A stretch of DNA of 64,000 nt from Aurelia coerulea (lineage: Eukaryota; Cnidaria; Scyphozoa; Semaeostomeae; Ulmaridae): the NCBI GenBank assembly GCA_039566865.1, contig CM076955.1, positions 9,612,501 through 9,676,500 of the forward strand, written 5' to 3'. The translations under genes were made by a program, and so were the position numbers. Position 1 is the first letter of the stretch; each line of letters starts with the position of its first letter. Below, one piece after another: positions 33,488-42,792 of the stretch. The notes beneath the pieces were generated by a model, which was not told where the DNA came from, ran no database searches, and worked only from the letters and a program-made list of their open reading frames with translations.

Positions 33488-34041
33488 AGCCACTGCTGAC
33501 ATAAGTGCTTTGCGCCTGTGCGAATCCCAAAATGCATTGCTTCTTCGATTTTCTGGGTGTCTGAAAGTGCTTTTTGGCCTAGCATGTTAACATTATCGCG
33601 GATGTGGAAAGAAGCCTACCTCAATTCCACTGTTGCCTCCTCCATCATTATCTTCATCGCTTTCTTCTTGGACGGTCATGATGGGTGATCCGTAAATATG
33701 TGGATTATTTCCTGTCGTTTTTGTTGTTGTACGGTTTAGTTTGCCATATCGAACGGTTCAAATACGAAGTTTAAATTTTGCCCTCCAGAGGACTGTTTTT
33801 CAAATTAACATAATAAAACAGACGCTGTAAGTAAATAAAGGGCCTATACAATTGTGGTTAATACGCGTAAAATGTTCAGCTCGTGTTTCAGCAATGAAGT
33901 AAATACAAATCAATAAACGATAATAAGCGCAAACAAATCATTGTTCAGTTCAATGCATTTGAGATTCGGTACAAATAGTCATCGCCATTTTACCTCCTTT
34001 CGATTTTATAGGCGCGCAAAGCACTTATGTCAGCAGTGGCT
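33488..34041. mobile_element. 554-bp element with CTTTAAAG duplication
   Basis: The ends AGCCACTGCTGACATAAGTG and CACTTATGTCAGCAGTGGCT are inverted for about 30 bp. CTTTAAAG lies on each side (33480-33487 and 34042-34049), embedded in TTGTCTTCTT/TTGTC minisatellite-like DNA. An 8-bp duplication with central TA fits hAT-type insertion. Because CTTTAAAG is itself a palindrome, it could also be part of longer inverted ends. Confidence 0.65.
33620..33757 (-). other. exon-like acidic open segment
   Basis: A minus-strand frame of about 46 codons has good codon texture: TVRYGKLNRTTTKTTGNNPH, IYGSPIMTVQEESDEDN and DGGGNSGIE, then a GTAGGC donor-like site. It opens after a TGA and lies inside the 33488-34041 element. 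It may be a captured host exon or a transposase fragment. No family was recognised. Confidence 0.3.
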
Positions 34042-34170
34042 CTTTAAAGTTGTCTTTTATAAAATTGTCTTTAAAATTGTCTTTTTTAAATCGTTTTCTT
34101 CTGTACAGTTGTCTTCTTTTTAAAAGCTGTATTTTCTTTAAAGTTGCTTTTTCTTTAAACCGCTTTGCTT
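34042..34170. repeat. degenerate minisatellite A outlier
   Basis: CTTTAAAGTTGTCTTTTAT, AAAATTGTCTTTAAAATTG and TTCTTTAAAGTTGC-type units form a decayed version of the TTAA minisatellite. The corresponding left flank is at about 33467-33487. An 18-bp perfect palindrome ACCATAGTTAACTATGGT follows at 34193-34210. Confidence 0.6.
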
Positions 34171-34439
34171 ATGAACAAGGCTGAATTGTACAACCATAGT
34201 TAACTATGGTACAACTGTAAGTTAATGATCAATATTAGAAAGTACCAAAACATATGATTTAGGAGGTACGGTAGTTTTACTATATAGCCGCAACTAAGAG
34301 CTAATAGCTGCAGATAAGCATCTAAGACAGTCATTTACAATCAAGCTATAGCCATATGTTTAATTTCTGGTTAAGATGAACAAAGGCTCTTGCCGTGACA
34401 GTTCATTAATACGAACAGATGCCTGACCATACATTTTAA

Positions 34440-34715
34440 TACCCTTTCAATCACATCTCAAAACAACTTCTAGCTATTGCTAGTTATAATTGGCTGCAGA
34501 ACATTTTCAAACTTAAGAGCTTGGTTGGTGCTTTGCTTCATACATTTTCCAATCGCACCGACAGATAACGATAAATATTGCTGGTTATAATTGGCTGCAG
34601 AACGCTTCAATCTTTGGAGCTTGGTTAGAGCTTTGCTTGATGCCATTTCAGTCGTATCTGAAAACAATTTTCAGCTATTGCTGCTCATAATAGGCTTTAG
34701 AACGTTTTAATGATT
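34440..34715. repeat. three diverged ~110-bp tandem repeats
   Basis: AGCTATTGCTAGTTATAATT with GGCTGCAGAAC recurs as ATTGCTGGTTATAATTGGCT and AGCTATTGCTGCTCATAATA, each followed by GAGCTTGGTT-type sequence. The order is direct and the divergence moderate. It lies immediately upstream of the exon-like frame at 34744. Confidence 0.55.
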
Positions 34716-34743
34716 CAGAAATTGAACAATTCATTGGTCAAAG

Positions 34744-34954
34744 ATGGTATTGTTTAATTGCGGCAATGAAGATAGCGAGGCTGAAGAAACAGTTGGTTTG
34801 ACATGTAACGTAGAAGGCCTTGGTTCTGATGACGAAGAGCAAATTGCCGCATCTTCTCCAAATGAACAAGAAAAAGATTCATCACAGGCCTCACAGGGAC
34901 AATCATCTAATCTTCAAACGTCATGGAACATTCTGAACTTGATACAAGGTAAGT
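34744..34954 (+). CDS. possible exon of a NASP-like acidic protein
   Basis: An ATG-led frame of 70 codons ends exactly at a consensus donor (ACAAG|GTAAGTT). It encodes an acidic, Ser/Gln-rich peptide, ETVGLTCNVEGLGSDDEEQI, ending in SSNLQTSWNILNLIQG. The final NLQ-x-x-W-x-x-L-x-L pattern recalls the NLQLAWEMLDLAK helix of the histone chaperone NASP, in which TPR helices follow an acidic stretch. No following exon was found downstream before the LINE relic at 35303. It could be a real exon, a retro-copied fragment or coincidence. Confidence 0.35.
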
Positions 34955-35302
34955 TATAATCGACTTTGTTTACAGAAACCAAATATTTCAGAAAATAATT
35001 TAAATTCTGCTTCCCTTCCATTCTTTTCATTTCTCTTTTTGAATGATATTGTCGATGATCAAATTCAATTTGATTTTCACTTATGTTACACAAGAAAACT
35101 CTATATCTTTGAGAAAATCGCCGATAGTTCTCAAATATGCCTGCAGCTCAAAGGGAAGCAGTTGTCTCATTTATTGCAGGGGTGTTTCTTCGTATCAGTA
35201 CATGCCTAATAAGAGATGTGCACGACAGTAATGCTAAAATATCAATTCTTAGGAGAGCAGATTAATTCAAGCTTCTGCTTGTGGTCATCGGCTTGCTGAA
35301 TG

Positions 35303-35425
35303 AACATGCAACCCGTTAAGAAAAAGTATATTCGTGCAAACGATGGACCTTTTATGAATAAAGCATTGCGTAAAGAACGCATTCATAGAACCAATCTTCA
35401 CAACAAGCGTAACGGTAGAACTGTA
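35303..35425 (+). pseudogene. LINE endonuclease-RT linker fragment
   Basis: The frame reads MQPVKKKYIRANDGPFMNKA and LRKERIHRTNLHNKRN. KKKY-RAN-PFMNK-LRKA-MHR-RL-NK is the conserved linker between endonuclease and RT in many invertebrate LINEs. Neither flanking domain survives; the TTAA element copy 2 follows at 35501. Confidence 0.55.
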
Positions 35426-35500
35426 GTACTGACGACAGTAGAACTGTAGAACTGAATAAAATTTGAAAGCTTTCAAGAATCAGAGGAACAAATGTGTTAA

Positions 35501-36377
35501 CCCTAATCCTACCGGGGGGGGGGGGGGTGTTTTCCACCCCCCCTGTCGGTTTTTTGCAGAGCATTCTTTAACGACAAAAGCTATGACCCTCAAACTCTCT
35601 GACAATTACTAATTATCTATTAGCTACATTTTGACCATTGAATTTTTGAACAATAGGTGTCACGTGACAGGTGACACTACCATATTTGGAACAAGGTATT
35701 GGAAAAATTAATGATTTTGATATTTTTACTCCCAGAAATAGTTCCAAATGTTGACTATTGTACTTCAAAAGAATCAGCAAACAATTAGCTTTCTATTGTT
35801 GTCAATAACAATGGAATTTGCTGACGTCAGCATTCTTAAATGATGACGTCACTCTGGCCGCCATTTTGGGTCATTTTGGCAAATTTTGAAGTTTTTTCCA
35901 ACAGATTTTGTTAAAAATGCATAGAATTACGTTAGGCAACACTTTAAAAGCATTTTGAGCCTATTATTATCAATTTTTGGCAGAAAAACACAGTTTTTAT
36001 TTATGACGTCATCAATTTTTGTCATTTTCCTCCAAAATAACAGTCTAAAAACACCTCTATGCATCATATTTGAATTGGAAATGAATAATACGCCAAATAA
36101 GAATGGAAAAAGTCATTCAGATTACCTTTATTCCGTTTTTAGAACAAATAAGCCGGAAAACCATATATTTTGACATTTTCCGGCATTATGACGTCATAGT
36201 GACGTCACCTAATGAGGTGGCCACGCCCAAAACTACCAATCGGTTGAGAATAGTTAGGACTACGCCCTTGCCAAGTTTCAATGATTTCCCATTAGTCTAC
36301 GGCTATTTATAGAGGGGGGGTGGAAAGCACCCCCCCCCCGGCTATGTTAGATCAAAAAAAGCCCGGTAGGATTAGGG
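35501..36377. mobile_element. TTAA element copy 2
   Basis: It is an 877-bp element with ends CCCTAATCCTACCGGG and CCCGGTAGGATTAGGG, and TTAA at 35497-35500 and 36378-36381. It is the same length as copy 1 and differs by scattered substitutions and homopolymer-run length. It carries the same set of TGACGTCA sites and CACGTG. It lies outside the minisatellite, which shows the family does not need the array. Confidence 0.9.
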
Positions 36378-36381
36378 TTAA

Positions 36382-36889
36382 ATTGCTACGAAAGGTCAAA
36401 TTTGATTACTATAAGACTAGAAGTAACGAACCGTTAATGAGTGCGCGCAGCCATTTTCTAAATTTCAGTTGCCATAAATCTAGGAATCATGTATGCAGCA
36501 ATCAAGGTTGACCAGAAATCCTTCACAGAAGACAGATTGAACTCTATAATTGTTTCAAGATAGAAATGTGGTTTCGAAATTTGTGTTCCGATTCTTGTGA
36601 CATCCAGTGATTCTCGTGATTCTTCATAATTTTGTTACTTTTGTCCGATTCTTTTAGTTTTATGAGAAATTGGGACTTTTCGGCAATTGAAAGAAATTTC
36701 TACAAAGAAAATCAGCCATTTGCTCCTTGCACCCTTAAGTTGATTTGACAAAAACATGGGAGTAACTTTCAATAATGTCATGAATGCTGAATTGTGGCCA
36801 AACCAAAGAACTGGCGTAAACAACTTTTATTTATGCAGTTCTATTTGGCGAAATGATAAAACTTTATGATGAAATGTATTTAGCAAAAT
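36382..36889. other. intergenic, unassigned
   Basis: No gene, repeat terminus or RNA motif was recognised. The open frame at 36635-36823 (minus) shows no domain. Confidence 0.35.
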
Positions 36890-37191
36890 CCGAGGGGGGG
36901 GGGGGGGTACTTGACTAGGGAAGTGACGGGGGTGTGTGAAAAACCTCTCCACACCCTGCACCCTGCCGCATAAAAAATGAGCCAAAAGTATACCCTGTCG
37001 CATAGAAATTTGCCTCTCAGTAACAGAGTAGAACGCGATTTTTGCTTGTATTACCCTGTCGCATAATTTTCTTACCTATCATAATACCCCGTTGCATAAT
37101 TTTTGTTAGAAAAGGACACCCTGTCGCATAATTCTTACCGCAAAAGGCACATCCCATCAGGTCAAGTATATGATTACCCCCCCCCCCCCGG
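36890..37191. mobile_element. 302-bp G-run element
   Basis: The left end CCGAGGGG…GGGTACTTGACTAGG opposes the complement of CCGGGG…TAATCATATACTTGACC. AGCAAAAT at the left and AGCGAAAA at the right match at 6 of 8 positions as a decayed 8-bp duplication. The inside has about five direct ACCCTGTCGCATAATTTT-type units. GGGGGGTACTTGAC is shared with the 54252-54574 element, so both belong to one family. Confidence 0.65.
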
Positions 37192-37483
37192 AGCGAAAAC
37201 AAATGAGTTGTTGTTTTTGTCATTGCCAATGTGATAGGGATCTATACGGTATTGGTATCTCAGATACCAGCACTGCGCAATGATGCAAATTATAGTGTCT
37301 GCTGTACAGTACAAATAATGTAGGGCTGAATTGCACACAGTGAATACTGCAGGCCAGGCAAAGCACAGGTGTAAGATTACTAAGATACACCATGTATTGT
37401 TGCATTAAATCCTCAGTATAATCCTGCAATACATGTAATCGCAACTCCATGTAATGTCTTGTATGTGAAATTCAACATATATA

Positions 37484-37693
37484 CTGGGTGTCGCAAAATG
37501 ATGTATTATCGTTTGATTGGCTATATGTCCGTAACCAATGAACCGATTTCAAAAACTGGTACAACAACAACCAACATCTTAAAATACAATTTAGTCTTTA
37601 AGCAATCAAATAAAACAAAGTTTTTGAAAATTGGTTCATTGGTTATGGAAAGGTAAGCAATCAAACAATAATACATCATTTTGGAACACCCGG
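37484..37693. mobile_element. 210-bp hairpin element
   Basis: CTGGGTGTCGCAAAATGATG at the left faces CATCATTTTGGAACACCCGG at the right. Inside, AACCAATGAACCGATTT pairs with AATTGGTTCATTGGTTA. TA precedes the left end but AT follows the right, so the duplication is imperfect. It is the smallest member of the CCGGGTG hairpin group. Confidence 0.65.
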
Positions 37694-37737
37694 ATGGCAT
37701 AACACAGAACAATGAACGCACTATATAACTGCATCTA

Positions 37738-39550
37738 CCGGGTGTCTCAAAAAAAAGTACCTCCTTTTGACTGAACAAGGAAACAAAACGATAACATTTC
37801 GGGACTTTTGAAATTCATGGCTACTTTTGTTGGTCTTCACCTTAAATGCACATACCTTGCATTTTGAAATCGATCACCAAACACCGGAGATATGAGTTCA
37901 CAAGGTCAAAATTTGGAGTGCACCTGAACGAGAGGTTTTGAGAAATGACCTAGCCATAATTTGACACCAAATATGTATTTTGCAAACGAATTTTCAACTT
38001 TGATCTTTACTTTTTATCTTTGAAAAGAGTTACACCTTGAATTACTTCAATTGTTCTTGAAGTGGCATGTCTTTTGAGGAATTGGTCCTTGCATTGCATT
38101 CGATCCCAAGTGTTTTGTAGGGTAGGATGGGGTAATATGGGTCTAAAATGAGCAAAATCTCAAAATGGATAGCTGGTAAAACGAGACTAAATAGCAAAAC
38201 ATTTCAAAAGTTTCGTTTAATTGACATTCAGTGCTTCTTCTTTCTTGGGAAAAAATCTCAGCTCTGACAAAGGCAGTTAAAAATTTTTATAAAATTTTCT
38301 CTTTTTGCAACCAAAATAGGCCCACTTTTTCCGACAAGCGGGAAAAGTGGGTCTATTTTCAAAACTTGTACAAAATCGGAATATGAAAGGCTAAATGATT
38401 AAAAAAATTAGTGGACTTACATTTCCCAACTATTCTCTATTCAATAAATCACAGTCTTTGCCTTTTATCGCAAGCAATCCCGTTCCCGCGACGAAAATAA
38501 GACTACGGTCATTATGCTGTGATCCACCATCGTTGCGACTTGCAAGTCAGTGATCGAATTTGATAATAACAGTCAAATAAAGATATTTGCAGCATGTTTA
38601 CTCAAATTTACTGGTTACAAGACAGCAACTGCGGTAATAGGAAACCCGTTTTCGCATTTTAGACAGAAAACAACGTGGGAAGATGAATATAAGTGCGAAA
38701 ATTTTAAGCAATTCAAGGCTTCGTTGAATTTGAATTATGGCTGAAATCTCAGTAGGCCCACATTACCCCACCTGGTAAAAAATAAAAATAAAAAGAACAA
38801 TTGCGTTAATGACTTCGAATAAACGTTATTTCATTTGTAAAAGACCAAACTCTCACCTCATGGTCATTAAATTGACCAGAAAAGTAAGACAACAGTGGCA
38901 GGAGAAAGTTTTCCTGGGTTTTGAAATTCTTGCAGAATAGGCCGTTCAGTAAAGTTATTTTATAAACGAATGGAAATACATCTAAGACGAATGTTTTAAG
39001 TAAAAAGGCAGTTTATTATGCAGACATTAAAAGAAAATTAGCTAGCCTTTCTTCCATTTAACGAGGAAGGATATTTCTAGCGAAAAGCTCAGTAGACGCA
39101 CTTTACCCCGTAGACCCACATTACCCCACCCTACCCTACTAAAGAAGAGGAAAAGGAGCACGTGCACGCTTTTTTTGGAGATGTGGCAGTGGCACGACTT
39201 TATCATTCTTACCACATTTTTACTATACTTGTTTAATCAGCGCCATGTTCATGCATCTCTTATTCTTTTCAAAAGCAAAAAATGGAAACATAAAGTCTAT
39301 AGGTACTTTGGTAAATGTCCACGATACAAATCATGGTTAGGCCCTTTTTGAATACATCTGGTTTTGCATGCACGGTAAATTTTGACTTTGCGATCCTGTA
39401 ACTCCGGTGTTGGTGGACGATTTCTAATTGCAAGGTATGTGCATCTAAGTTGAAGATTGATAAATTTAGCTGTGAGCTCGGGGAGCAATGATATCTTATT
39501 GTTTTGTTCCTATTTCCAATCAAAAGGGGGTACTTTTTTGAGACACCCTG
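37738..39550. mobile_element. CCGGGTGTCTC hairpin element, copy 1, interrupted
   Basis: It runs from CCGGGTGTCTCAAAAAAAAG to the inverted end TACTTTTTTGAGACACCCTG, with TA at 37736-37737 and 39551-39552. It is the same element as 39969-40747 in opposite orientation, but a 1,017-bp element is inserted at its TA (38118-38119). Without that insert it would be about 794 bp. Conserved blocks shared by the two copies include ACCTTGCATTTTGAAATCG, CACCGGAGATA and GCGCCATG. Confidence 0.8.
38120..39136. mobile_element. GGGTAGGATGGGG element with proven TA target
   Basis: The ends GGGTAGGATGGGGTAATATG and CACATTACCCCACCCTACCC are inverted, and TA flanks both (38118-38119, 39137-39138). The sister hairpin at 39969-40747 has the uninterrupted site (complement of TTTTGTATTAAAGAAG near 40358-40372), so the insertion and its TA duplication are directly verified. 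The inside carries extra copies of the GGGTCTA/TAGGCCCAC-type motif, as in 11459-13378. An ORF at 38550-38744 has no domain. Confidence 0.85.
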
Positions 39551-39968
39551 TAGGGTAAAGCTACGGTTATGAAATCTTGCATGTAATGCATCCTTTTGAA
39601 AACACTCCATGCACGTCTGTAGGGCTTGTAACAAATGCAATGGAGCATTTTTTTTAAATTCTACTAAATTCTATTCTTTTCCAAAAGCACTCCAAACTGG
39701 GCATCATTAAATATCATCAACGATCAAATAGCAATCTAAAACAAGTAATTCATAGGAATTATTGCATTTGCAACATTTTCTGTTGATGCTTCAAACAATT
39801 TGGCAAACATGAACTGGGAAAATATCTTGTTAGGAGAAGTTTTCCAGACACGGAAAAAGATGCCAGAAAATAAGATGGCAGTAACACTTCAACAAACTTG
39901 CAAATAACCATGGTAGATATTTTAGGATCTGCACATTTATGTGCTGGTCTAAAAACCAATGTTTACTA

Positions 39969-40747
39969 CCGGGTGTCTCAGAAAAAAATACCCCCTTTTG
40001 ACTGGAAATAGGAACCAAGACCAAGCAATAAGTTATCATTGCTTCCCGACTTCACAGCTAAATTTATCAATGTTCAACTTAGATGCACGTACCTTGCATT
40101 TTGAAATCGTCCACCAAACACCGGAGATACGGGTTCACAAAGTCAAAATTTACAGTGCACCCTCACCAGAGGTTTTGAAAAAGGGCCTAGTCATGATTTG
40201 TAAGTACCTGTAGACTTTAAGTTTCCATTTTTTGCTTTGGAAAAGAATAAGAGATGCATGGACATGGCGCTGATTAAACAAATATAGTAAAAATGTGGTA
40301 AGAGTGATAAAGTCGTGCAACATCTCCAAAATAAGCGTGCATGTGCTCCATTTCCTCTTCTTTAATACAAAACACTTGGGATCGAATGCAATGCAAGGGC
40401 CGTTTCCTCAAAAGAAAAGTCACTTCACGAACAATTGAAGTAATTCAACGTATAAATCTTTTCAAAAATGAAAAGTAAAGGTCAAAGTCAAAAGTTCGTT
40501 TGCAAAATTTCTGTTTATTGTCAAATTATGGCTAGGCCATTTCTCAAAACCTCTGGTTTCAGGTGCACTCCAAATTTTGACCTTGTGAACTCATATCTCC
40601 GGTGCTTGGTGATCGATTTCAAAATGCAAGGTATGTGCATTTAAGTTGAAGACCAACAAATGTAGCCATGAATTCAAAAAGTCCCGAAATATTATCGTTT
40701 TGTTGCTTTGTTGAGTCAAAAGGGGGTACTTTTTTTTAGACACCCGG
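39969..40747. mobile_element. CCGGGTGTCTC hairpin element, copy 2, intact
   Basis: It is a 779-bp element with ends CCGGGTGTCTCAGAAAAAAA and TACTTTTTTTTAGACACCCGG-type inverse, and TA at 39967-39968 and 40748-40749. It is in inverted orientation relative to 37738-39550, so the two together form a ~3-kb imperfect palindrome. It preserves the empty target of the 38120-39136 insertion. Confidence 0.82.
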
Positions 40748-40895
40748 TACTTCCGGAGATATTCAAGATTCAATGCTGAGGGTAGAATGAACAACGGGAA
40801 AAGTTGTACTATATGGGCTTAAAAAACCAAACCGTCGTTATAGATAAGAGGCGAATTGAAAGGTACTTACATTTCTATCTAGCAAAAACGGACAA

Positions 40896-41230
40896 CTAAT
40901 CAAAATCGTGAAGCAGTACAGATGATAAACGCACTTTAACTGGTTTTGATAGCAAAATTCCACTTTTTGAACCGCATTCTACTGCCAGTTTCTTCAACAA
41001 ATCGCTCACATTTCTCCTTCCAACAACATTGTCAAGAAGGCCCCCCAACAAAAGGAGCGCAAAAACGTCAATGTGCAGCAACATATATGCCAGCCATCGT
41101 CAAATAACTTACAATTCCAATGAATATCAAATATGCTTACTCTCCACGTTCCAGAATGGCAAGAACTGCAACATCGAACGTGGTCAGAACGAACGATTTG
41201 GTGATGTCCTCCTCGATAACACTTGCCCCC
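40896..41230 (-). other. unidentified short frames on minus strand
   Basis: One frame (about 41230-41135) begins MGASVIEEDITKSFVLTTFD and ends in LERGE. A second (41084-40896) gives MLLHIDVFALLLLGGLLDNV, with a hydrophobic start, then SDLLKKLAVECGSK and a stop after LLHDFD. A GTAAGC donor-like site follows the first, but the spacing is too short for a normal intron. It could be a decayed gene. No family was recognised. Confidence 0.25.
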
Positions 41231-41311
41231 ATGCCTTTATCCTATTCTGCTGTCATTTTTGCGAGAGTGGGATTCGACAATTACATCAGCCAAAAACCTC
41301 GTATAAATTCA

Positions 41312-41678
41312 TGAATGGCGGTCCTTGCTTTCTGCAGCGCAAAAGAAATGGCTGTCGTTTCCCCTCTTACAGTACAGTACGGTGTAGCAGGTACATGCAG
41401 GGCCGCGGAGAGGATTTATGGGCCCCGGGTCAGGATGAAAAATGGGCCTTGCAAAGGGAGTTTTAAAAGGCACGCCAAAGGCGTACACATGCGCCAAAGG
41501 TGCGCCTTTCTAGGGGGGTCCGGGGCATGCTCCCCCGGGAAAAAATTTAAAATCAAGGTTGCTAGAATCGCTCTGGTAGCTATTTCAAGAATGGCGGTCC
41601 TTGCTTTCTGCAGCGAAAAAGAAATGGCTGTCGTTTCCCCTCTTACAGTACAGTACAGTGCAGTGTAGTAGGTACATG
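41312..41678. repeat. 88-bp direct repeats around a GC-rich core
   Basis: AATGGCGGTCCTTGCTTTCT … CCCTCTTACAGTACAGTAC … GGTACATG occurs at about 41312-41398 and again at about 41589-41678. Between them lie CAGGGCCGCGGAGAGG, GCCAAAGGCGTACACATGCG and GGGGCATGCTCCCCCGGG. The core may be an insertion starting with a hAT-like CAGGGCCG end. The long direct repeats are larger than any normal target duplication. Confidence 0.5.
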
Positions 41679-42237
41679 AAATAAGTATGAAATGCTGATG
41701 TACGTAAGATAGAATATAATAGCAACAAACGAAAGAAATGTACATTTTGTTTTTAATGTGAAAAAATAGATTGACCATTTCGACAAAATAACATTTGAAA
41801 TACTATTTTTAAAGCTCTTTCATATCAATTACACATTCTGTGGGGATGTTGTAGAAAAATATCTATCTTTTGGCTACTTGCATCAGAGCAGAGGTCATCC
41901 ATTAGAAAATCACCCTTTTATGGTCAAGCAACACAGCTGCAGTGACCAAAGCTGGACATTTATATCGCACTTGTAGACTCAGGGAAACATGCACGTATTT
42001 TTCGTAAGATGGCAAAGCTTTTTAAGTCAGTGCATGAATCTCTTTATAAGAAACAGCTTACAAGAAAGAGTATGTTCAATTTTTCGAAAGTTAAGAAGCA
42101 ACTCTACCTGAATTTAAAAAGCTAAGGAACTGTTGTAATACTGGCTTACAGTTTTGCTGTCATACAGAAATCTTGACATTTTTATAGTACTTTGCAGAGT
42201 TATGGAAGCACTCGCGTATTTTCTGTTTGACAGCAAA
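41679..42237. other. intergenic, unassigned
   Basis: AT-rich DNA with no recognised gene or element boundary. Confidence 0.35.
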
Positions 42238-42433
42238 ACTTTAGTAGTACTCTGAAGTACCTTTAGGGGTTCTCTAAAGTACCTTTAGTAGTACTCTGGA
42301 GTACCTTTAGTAGTACTCTGAAGTACCTTTAGTAGTACTCTGGAGTACCTTTAGGGGTTCTCTAAGGTACCTTTAGTAGTACTCTGAAGTACCTTTAGGG
42401 GTTCTCTGAAGTACCTTTAGAGGTTCTCTAAAG
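42238..42433. repeat. minisatellite B, first segment
   Basis: Alternating ~22-bp units GAAGTACCTTTAGTAGTACT and AGTACCTTTAGGGGTTCTCT. It is broken at CTCTAAAG by a 4.8-kb element and resumes at 47269 with the same phase, then again at 55797. The pieces are one original array opened by later insertions. Confidence 0.88.
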
Positions 42434-42792
42434 AGGGGTACTTCGGGGTTTGCGGTATTGCGGTATCGGGGGTAAATTTTGTGCGGTATTGCGGTAATGA
42501 CGGGAAAAAGTTGCGGTATTGCGGTATCGAGCTTTCACAGCGCGGTATGCGGTATTGTACGAACATTAACATCCAAACTTTATGTAATGCCATTTTCCTG
42601 TTGAAGAACAAAGCATCTTCGAGACGAATTGACAGAGGAAAGAAAAACGAAGGAGAGGGAAGTCCCTTATCCCTCTCTCCTTGTGCCTGCTACACCTGCT
42701 CAACCTTGAAAAGGTACCTGCGGAGGAGAGCATGCAACATTTTTATCTGAAGAAAAAGAATCAAAATATTTGCACGAATTAAAACTTTAGAT

